From contig CAYXZR010000028.1 in assembly GCA_964470025.1 (NCBI GenBank), positions 1 through 11,301 of the forward strand: 11,301 nt of DNA, in the 5' to 3' direction. The notes beneath the pieces are model-generated. The model did no database searches and was not told the origin of the DNA. It worked only from the letters and a program-made list of their open reading frames with translations. Source of the DNA: CAYXZR01 sp964470025 (GTDB lineage Bacteria > Patescibacteriota > Patescibacteriia > Buchananbacterales > UBA6539). Both the position numbers and the translations under genes were made by a program. Below are positions 6,690 to 11,301 of the stretch, in pieces (within the stretch, counting starts at the first letter, position 1; every line of letters begins with the position of its first letter).

Positions 6690-6716
6690 GTAGTACAGCA
6701 AATAAGCTGTTACAAT
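6687..6716. repeat. Imperfect inverted repeat over the csaA promoter
   Basis: The left arm is ATTGTA-GT-ACAGC (6687-6699) and the right arm is GCTGTTACAAT (6706-6716). They are reverse complements over 11 bp apart from a 2-nt insertion in the left arm. The centre is AAATAA (6700-6705). The arms cover the -35 and -10 positions, as an operator would. Part of the symmetry comes from the promoter boxes themselves. Confidence 0.55.
6688..6716 (+). promoter_or_regulatory. csaA promoter (extended -10, probably leaderless)
   Basis: The -10 box TACAAT (6711-6716) has a TG one base upstream (6708-6709), an extended -10. A weak -35, TTGTAG (6688-6693), is 17 nt away. Only 8 nt separate the -10 from ATG 6725, so the expected transcription start is at or within about 3 nt of the start codon. 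Confidence 0.65.
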
Positions 6717-6732
6717 GAGTGGGTATGAAAAA
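6708..6732 (+). repeat. 25-bp promoter/start repeat, copy at csaA
   Basis: This copy is identical to the reverse complement of 4218-4242 at rdgB: TGTTACAATGAGTGGGTATG followed by AAAAA. It covers the extended -10, the GAGTGGGT discriminator, the ATG and the following lysine codons. The two downstream genes are unrelated. Confidence 0.9.
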
Positions 6733-7063
6733 AATTACATGGAATGACTTCGAGGCTGTTGAAATAAGAACTGGAACAATCATCCAAGTTGATGATTTTC
6801 CTGAGGCTCGAAAACCAGCCTATAAGGTCACTGTTGATTTTGGACCTACTATAGGTCATAAAAAATCCAGCGCGCAAATAACCAAGCTCTACTCAAAATC
6901 AGAATTACTCGGAAAACAAATCATCGGTGTTGTAAATTTTCCACCAAAACAAATAGGTCCATTTATATCCGAATGTCTTATCACCGGATTCGCCAATGAA
7001 AATGGCGACATCGTAATAGCAACTCCTGATAAACCTACTCCAAATGGAGAAAAATTAATGTAA
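6725..7063 (+). CDS. csaA: CsaA-family tRNA-binding-domain protein
   Basis: The 112-residue protein is a single OB-fold tRNA-binding domain (Trbp111 type) and resembles Bacillus CsaA end to end: DFEAVEIRTGTI (8-19), FPEARKPAYKVTVDFG (25-40), SSAQITKLY (48-56), VVNFPPKQIGPF (69-80) and the PDKPTPNG end (101-108). CsaA has been proposed as a chaperone for protein export because it binds peptides and SecA, while the fold is known for tRNA binding; its true role is unsettled. I chose ATG 6725 over the in-frame GTG at 6719 because the GTG is only 2 nt after the -10 box. It is the only plus-strand gene, divergent from lysS and ending at a terminator shared with greA. Confidence 0.9.
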   Translation: MKKITWNDFEAVEIRTGTIIQVDDFPEARKPAYKVTVDFGPTIGHKKSSAQITKLYSKSELLGKQIIGVVNFPPKQIGPFISECLITGFANENGDIVIATPDKPTPNGEKLM

Positions 7064-7066
7064 ACA

Positions 7067-7093
7067 AAAAAAGTAGCATGGTGCTACTTTTTT
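7067..7093. terminator. Bidirectional intrinsic terminator between csaA and greA
   Basis: The stem of 12 bp pairs 7067-7078 with 7082-7093 around a 3-nt TGG loop. The core is AGTAGCA/TGCTACT, with runs of A on the left and T on the right. The hairpin therefore ends in a U-tract when transcribed from either side. It lies 3 nt after the csaA stop and 15 nt after the greA stop, and fits termination of both converging genes. Confidence 0.88.
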
Positions 7094-7108
7094 AAATGTT
7101 TCTTACTT

Positions 7109-7567
7109 TTACGAGATCTTTTTTATCACACACTTCATATCACCTTTAGGAATATTGACAGTAACCTGCTCACCGACTCGACGACCAATAAATGCTCGAC
7201 CAAGTGGTGATTCATTTGAAATCATTCCTTTTGCCGGGTCTGCTTCTGTCGGCCCAGTAATGGTATAGGTAAATTTACCGTGATCACAATCTATATCAAT
7301 AGTTGAGCCTACCATAATAACATCAGAATTTTTATTATCACTGATTAACTCTGCATTTTTTAAAATATTTTCAATCTCTGCAATCCGTCCTGCAATAAAA
7401 CCCTGCTGCTCTTTTGCATCTTGATACTCAGCGTTTTCTGATAAATCGCCAAGTTCTTTTGCTACTGCAATTCGTTCAATAACTTTTGGGAGTTCAGTAT
7501 TTTTTAAACTTTCAAGCTCTTGTTCAAGCTTTTCGTGTCCTTCTTTTGATAGATAATGTTTTGCCAT
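7109..7567 (-). CDS. greA: Transcription elongation factor GreA
   Basis: GreA inserts its coiled-coil tip into the RNA polymerase secondary channel and triggers cleavage of backtracked RNA. The 152 residues are close to the usual 158. The N-terminal coiled coil covers about residues 8-75. Its tip reads GDLSENAEYQDAKEQQ (40-55), with the acidic pair D41 and E44 that coordinates catalytic Mg. The C-terminal FKBP-like domain contains NESPLGRAFIGRRVGE (118-133). The gene has its own promoter just after mrdA and ends at the hairpin shared with csaA. No Shine-Dalgarno precedes the ATG (leader end CTTACTTATA). Its regular promoter and isolation from the mre genes fit a constitutive housekeeping role. 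Confidence 0.97.
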   Translation of the reverse strand: MAKHYLSKEGHEKLEQELESLKNTELPKVIERIAVAKELGDLSENAEYQDAKEQQGFIAGRIAEIENILKNAELISDNKNSDVIMVGSTIDIDCDHGKFTYTITGPTEADPAKGMISNESPLGRAFIGRRVGEQVTVNIPKGDMKCVIKKIS

Positions 7568-7599
7568 ATAAGTAAGATAGCGTTTAATGCATAAAAATT

Positions 7600-7627
7600 A
7601 GTATACAGGTTGTAATAGCTATGTCAA
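7600..7627 (-). promoter_or_regulatory. greA promoter (sigma70-type)
   Basis: A perfect -35 TTGACA (7627-7622) directly follows the mrdA stop codon, and the -10 TATACT (7605-7600) lies 16 nt downstream. The expected start near 7593 gives a leader of about 26 nt. No terminator separates mrdA from greA, so read-through from the mre operon may add to greA expression. Confidence 0.8.
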
Positions 7628-9598
7628 CTATTCTTCAGTAACATAACGATTCTCAGACCACCACTGAAGAATTCGTTCAGCAACTGGCGTACCCAAGGAA
7701 CTACCCTCTTCACCTTCCTCAATTAGAACAGTCACCACAATTTCTGGTGAATTGTACGGTGCAAAGGAAGTAAACCATGCATGCGGATCCTTTGTGTTAG
7801 ACCATTGAGCAGTACCAGTTTTACCAGCCGAATCAATAGGTAATGAAAGTAGCCTTCTCGCGCTACCAAGTGTCACTGCCTCACGTAGACCTCGATTTAC
7901 GATCTGCACTACCTCAGGATCAACAACGTGTTCATCAAGTAACACTGGCTTGAACATTTCTACTGAATCATCTGGGCCTTTAATTCCTCGCACCATTCTA
8001 GGTTGATAAAGAGAGCCACCGCTCGCAAAAATTGATGTGTACTGCGCAACCTGTAAAGGTGTTACCAGGATATCACCTTGCCCAATCGATATATTGTATG
8101 TGTCACCTATATACCACGGTTCTTCTTTTACGCGTTCCTTCCAAGAAGGACTGGGGAAAAAGCCTGACGCTTCATTTGGTAAATCAATACCGGTTGCTTT
8201 ACTTAAACCAAAACGCTCAGCATACAATCTAATTCTATCAATGCCCAAGCCAGTGAATGTGTCATTACCTCCACCAATTAAATAAAAAAATGTATTTACT
8301 GATTCGGCCAAAGCCTTAGTAACTGTGGTCCAACCATGTCCTCCCGCTTTCCAATCAGGGAAAAACCATTGATTCACCCTAACACCACCCACACTTTGAA
8401 ACCCTGTACTTTGAGTAATAATATTCTCCTGCAATGCCGCAGCAGCAACAATCATTTTAAACGTCGAACCAGAAGGATATCCACCACTAATTGCACGATT
8501 GAAAAGTGGTCTATTTTCATCATTAAAAAGTAAATTTAGCTTCTCACTGCTAATGCCTCCTGAAAAATCATTATTATTATACCCAGGATAGCTAACTAAG
8601 CTTAAGATATCACCATTTCTTGGATCCATTATTACTACTGAGCCACGCTGTTTACCGTTTTCTTCCATAATATCAACTAAGGCTTTTTCAGCAACCTGCT
8701 GAAGCTCCACGTCAAGCGCCAATAATAAATCACTCCCCTCTATAGGCTGCTCATAAGCAATTGTTGACTGTGTGAGCCCAAGAGCATCAACTTCAACATG
8801 TTCCCTACCATGCGCTCCACGTAAAATATTTTCATATGACATTTCAAGTCCAGCAGCCCCAGTTGTGTCATCGTAAACATAGCCTTCAGATAAATACTCA
8901 TCTAATTTATCTGGGTTTAACTTACTTAAATAACCCAGTACATGAGCCATTGACGGAGTAGATGAACCATACACATACTCACGTCCACTAACCAATGATA
9001 ATCCGACGCCTTGATATTGATTTAAAACAGGTTTTATCTCAATAGCATCTTCAGTAGTTAAACCATTTACAATTGTCAAAGGAGTATATGAATAATCAGG
9101 TTGCTCCTCCAAAAGAAGCTCCACCTCATCTGCTGTCATTCCAGAAATTGTAGCAATAAAATTTACAACCTTACTTCGGTCAGATTCTTCAGACGGAATA
9201 TCTACAGGAATTGCAGTAAGCGAAAACTGTGGTACATTTTTAACAAGTTGCACATCATTTCTATCAAACACCGTGCCACGAACTGCATGCACAGTTCGAA
9301 TACGTATTCTGTTGCCATCGGCAATTGCCTTATACTCAGTGAATTGAAAAATCTGCAAATATAATAAACGAATTACCAAAACACCTAAACACGCCGCGAT
9401 AATAAAAAACCAAAACATGAAATTTCTTCTTTCAAGAGCATTACTCCCTACCGTATTCGCGGCACCTCTACGCGAAGGGGCTGAATAACGATCAAACCAA
9501 TCAAAACTATCAACATGCTTTGACACTTTATAATTCTTTTTCTTCACCGAAGTTTCAGGTCCAAAAAGTCTTTGAGTTGAAATTTTATGAATCGACAT
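7628..9598 (-). CDS. mrdA: Penicillin-binding protein 2 (elongasome transpeptidase)
   Basis: This class B PBP cross-links peptidoglycan during elongation, normally with RodA and MreCD. The 656-residue order is: a long cytoplasmic N-terminus (1-57), one membrane anchor (about 60-82), the pedestal/dimerisation domain with VRGTVFDRN (106-114), and the transpeptidase domain. The active site is complete: S378-T-F-K381 (catalytic serine and lysine), S433-V-N435 and K593-T-G595. The cytoplasmic stretch is longer than the short tail typical of E. coli PBP2. It starts one base after the mreD stop (TAA-A-ATG) with no Shine-Dalgarno. RodA, which often follows, is not here; greA comes next. Beta-lactams would be expected to acylate S378. 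Confidence 0.96.
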   Translation of the reverse strand: MSIHKISTQRLFGPETSVKKKNYKVSKHVDSFDWFDRYSAPSRRGAANTVGSNALERRNFMFWFFIIAACLGVLVIRLLYLQIFQFTEYKAIADGNRIRIRTVHAVRGTVFDRNDVQLVKNVPQFSLTAIPVDIPSEESDRSKVVNFIATISGMTADEVELLLEEQPDYSYTPLTIVNGLTTEDAIEIKPVLNQYQGVGLSLVSGREYVYGSSTPSMAHVLGYLSKLNPDKLDEYLSEGYVYDDTTGAAGLEMSYENILRGAHGREHVEVDALGLTQSTIAYEQPIEGSDLLLALDVELQQVAEKALVDIMEENGKQRGSVVIMDPRNGDILSLVSYPGYNNNDFSGGISSEKLNLLFNDENRPLFNRAISGGYPSGSTFKMIVAAAALQENIITQSTGFQSVGGVRVNQWFFPDWKAGGHGWTTVTKALAESVNTFFYLIGGGNDTFTGLGIDRIRLYAERFGLSKATGIDLPNEASGFFPSPSWKERVKEEPWYIGDTYNISIGQGDILVTPLQVAQYTSIFASGGSLYQPRMVRGIKGPDDSVEMFKPVLLDEHVVDPEVVQIVNRGLREAVTLGSARRLLSLPIDSAGKTGTAQWSNTKDPHAWFTSFAPYNSPEIVVTVLIEEGEEGSSLGTPVAERILQWWSENRYVTEE

Positions 9599-9599
9599 T

Positions 9600-10118
9600 T
9601 TAGATTCTACTTGTTCTTAAGCGACCCTGGACTAAACTAAAAACTAAAAACATAATCATAATAACCACGACATTAAACGAATGTTGCCACAGTATATCAA
9701 AAATATAGCCAAATGATGGAACTTGAAAATCAGATGCCACAAAAAATAAACCTATCTGACGAATAAAAGCATAAAAAATAGAGTACACCACAGTTCCTAT
9801 CACTCCTAATAGCACAACTGTGTAAAATGAAAAGTTAGTAAAAAAATTATAAAATAACAAGTATACTATATATAAAGTACCTAACATGGTTATTAGCTGC
9901 AAACCAAAAAAATCAGGAGAGTATAATTCTAGAAAAAATCCTCCGCCAAGCGCCAGTATTAAAGCAATACGATAATAATTAACAGACGTTAAAAAAATAA
10001 CAATGCACAAAATTAATTTTGTTGCACCAAGGGGTACTGGCCAGGTAGATAAAAAACTCACCTCAATACTACCTAGCGCAATAATAGTAAAAAATAACAA
10101 TAAGCTATTAAATATCAT
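9600..10118 (-). CDS. mreD: Rod shape-determining protein MreD
   Basis: This is a 172-residue, almost wholly hydrophobic protein with about six membrane segments (near residues 4-22, 32-47, 50-65, 72-92, 98-120 and 148-164), which is the usual size and topology of MreD. The family is poorly conserved in sequence; FFLELYSPDFFGLQ (61-74) resembles its more conserved central loop (G-x-x-x-D-x-x-x-x-x-x-x-G). MreD works with MreC to couple cytoplasmic MreB to PBP2. Assignment rests mainly on topology and on its place between mreC and mrdA. The ATG lies inside the end of mreC (11-bp overlap), and no Shine-Dalgarno is visible, so it probably depends on mreC translation. Confidence 0.88.
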   Translation of the reverse strand: MIFNSLLLFFTIIALGSIEVSFLSTWPVPLGATKLILCIVIFLTSVNYYRIALILALGGGFFLELYSPDFFGLQLITMLGTLYIVYLLFYNFFTNFSFYTVVLLGVIGTVVYSIFYAFIRQIGLFFVASDFQVPSFGYIFDILWQHSFNVVVIMIMFLVFSLVQGRLRTSRI

Positions 10119-10920
10119 AATCTGAAATAATCACTGAAACTAATGTAAGCTCATCTATAGTCACCAAAGGGCGTAAAAAAGCTGTTTGAAAAAAAGTGTT
10201 TTGCTCAACAGTTACATACTCCACCTGTCCAACAGTTAAGCCTGGTGGAATATGAGGTTCTGTACCGAGTGTGACCACTACATCACCAGTTGAAATCATA
10301 TCGTCCTGAGAAATAAACTCCATTTTCAAAGACAAACCACGATCACCAACAACCACACCCTTACTTGGAGAGTCAGACTGAGTAACAACGGCAATCGCGC
10401 TATGGCTATCATTAAGTAACTGAATATGTGATACAGCTGATTGCGCATTGCTAATAGTACCAATCAGAATACCATTTTGCGTAATCACTGGCTGACCAAC
10501 CTTAATACCATCACGAGCACCTTTATTGATAATTAATATCTGAGAATCTGGCTCTAACCGTTTACCTAATACTCTCACCTGAACGCCCATATAACCAGCT
10601 GATTCTAAATATGTCTGCTGTAAATCAACTTCCTGCACATCATTTAGTGCTTGTTTTAAAAGTGCATTTTCAGCAAGTAAGGCTTGGTATCCTGACTCAA
10701 GTTCTTCATAACTAAGCCCTGTCGTATCAGGACGATATGTATCAGAAACTACAGTTCCAGCAGAGTAAAGCGAAGATTGCAATGGAGAAAAAATACGTGC
10801 CAATAACCCTTCTATAGGGCGAAGCACACCAACATAGTGAAGAATGATAAGTCCACCACAAATTAAAAAAATAATAGTTGTCAGCGATAAAGATCGCCTA
10901 CTTGGCTGTAATTGCACCAT
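10108..10920 (-). CDS. mreC: Rod shape-determining protein MreC
   Basis: MreC is a bitopic protein that binds PBP2 outside the membrane and activates the elongation complex. The 270-residue form has a short basic cytoplasmic end (QPSRRS), a membrane segment at about 13-32, a coiled coil at about 68-98 (SYEELESGYQALLAENALLK) and two beta domains with INKGARDGIKVGQPVI (131-146), GILIGTISN (150-158) and TLGTEPHIPPGLTVGQV (217-233). I prefer ATG 10920; an in-frame TTG at 10935 directly abuts the mreB stop and would add five residues. Neither start has a Shine-Dalgarno, so the choice is uncertain, and the TTG fits the stop-start junctions used elsewhere here. The 3' end overlaps mreD by 11 bp. Confidence 0.94.
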   Translation of the reverse strand: MVQLQPSRRSLSLTTIIFLICGGLIILHYVGVLRPIEGLLARIFSPLQSSLYSAGTVVSDTYRPDTTGLSYEELESGYQALLAENALLKQALNDVQEVDLQQTYLESAGYMGVQVRVLGKRLEPDSQILIINKGARDGIKVGQPVITQNGILIGTISNAQSAVSHIQLLNDSHSAIAVVTQSDSPSKGVVVGDRGLSLKMEFISQDDMISTGDVVVTLGTEPHIPPGLTVGQVEYVTVEQNTFFQTAFLRPLVTIDELTLVSVIISDYDI

Positions 10921-10935
10921 AGAAAGTATATTCAA

Positions 10936-11301
10936 CTATGTATCTTGAGTAGAAGGAATAGCCACCTCTTTCAAAAGCTGCTCATCCTCTAAGATCAATC
11001 CCATACCACGTACTGAACATGTAGTAGGATCTTCGATTACTTTAACCGGAATTTTTGTAGCTTGCGCAATAGCGTTATCAAGTCCTATTAGTTGCGATCC
11101 ACCTCCAGCCAGCACAATACCTCTTTGATAAATATCAGCAACAAGCTCTGGAGGAGTAATTTCCAAAGTACTTTTAATACCATCAATTAGTGTTGTAAGT
11201 GATTTTTGCAAAGCTCGTGATATATGCTCAGTCGAAATAGTCACCTCCCTAGGCAAACCACTCACAATATCTCTTCCTCGCATCTTTATTTCCAAGGGCT
11301 T
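10936..11301 (-). CDS. mreB: Rod shape-determining protein MreB, C-terminal part
   Basis: MreB is the bacterial actin that forms membrane-bound filaments and guides wall elongation. Only the last 121 residues are in the window; the frame is open to the edge, so the 5' two thirds lie outside. The fragment contains EIKMRGRDIVSGLPR (4-18), typical of MreB subdomain IIB, and PPELVADIYQRGIVLAGGGS (50-69). The latter holds the adenosine-binding LAGGG loop. IPVKVIEDPTTCSVRGMG (84-101) completes the actin-like fold. The TTG at 11295 is not a start, because the similarity continues upstream of it. This is the first gene visible of the mreB-mreC-mreD-mrdA operon, whose promoter must lie beyond the window. 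Confidence 0.96.
   Translation of the reverse strand, partial: KPLEIKMRGRDIVSGLPREVTISTEHISRALQKSLTTLIDGIKSTLEITPPELVADIYQRGIVLAGGGSQLIGLDNAIAQATKIPVKVIEDPTTCSVRGMGLILEDEQLLKEVAIPSTQDT

Noticed and set aside
9074..9079. TTGACA on the minus strand inside mrdA as an internal promoter
   Set aside because: No acceptable -10 box lies 16-18 nt downstream; the hexamer falls within the coding sequence of the pedestal domain.
9101..9364. 87-codon plus-strand frame opposite mrdA, and similar frames at 8037-8285 and 1773-2126
   Set aside because: They are rich in Cys, His and Ile, have no recognisable domain, and lie opposite well-supported genes.
1..11301. CRISPR array, insertion sequence, tRNA, toxin-antitoxin or defence system
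   Set aside because: I saw no spaced repeats, transposase, tRNA fold, small gene pair or defence domain, and genes fill almost the whole window; the longest gap (about 124 bp) is explained by divergent promoters.

Overview
The window is a dense, AT-rich stretch of bacterial housekeeping chromosome. It holds thirteen genes, the two outermost cut by the window edges. All but one lie on the minus strand, so transcription runs mostly from high to low coordinates. Compact gene spacing, very few Shine-Dalgarno sequences, an archaeal-RibL-like nucleotidyltransferase and divergent core enzymes suggest a streamlined lineage such as Patescibacteria/CPR. That placement is an inference from style, not a phylogenetic result. 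TGA is used as a stop (end of mgtC), so the standard bacterial code fits.

The layout, in the direction of transcription, has four minus-strand units and one plus-strand gene. (1) mreB (3' part), mreC, mreD and mrdA (PBP2) form a lateral cell-wall elongation operon. (2) greA has its own strong sigma70-type promoter directly after the mrdA stop, and ends at a terminator that works in both directions. (3) csaA is the only plus-strand gene. It converges on greA and is divergent from lysS. (4) lysS, mgtC and a RibL-like nucleotidyltransferase form a unit behind a strong promoter. (5) rdgB, serS, alr, ddl and the start of an ftsQ-like gene form a nearly gapless unit behind another promoter.

The two wall modules match functionally. 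Alr and Ddl make the D-Ala-D-Ala end of the peptidoglycan stem peptide. PBP2 with MreBCD cross-links and positions the wall during elongation. The ftsQ-like gene after ddl probably leads into the division cluster outside the window. The other genes cover aminoacyl-tRNA supply (SerS, LysS), nucleotide-pool cleaning (RdgB), transcript elongation (GreA), a probable FAD-synthesis step and a small MgtC-type membrane protein.

No new multi-gene system is visible; the coding content is ordinary. The unusual signal lies in the regulatory DNA. A 25-bp sequence covering the -10 box, the spacer and the first codons is identical at two unrelated genes, csaA and rdgB. The ATG falls only 8 nt after the -10 box, which predicts leaderless mRNAs. 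The csaA promoter also lies inside an imperfect dyad beside a tandem 11-mer. Several operon junctions use the form TAA-N-ATG without a ribosome binding site.
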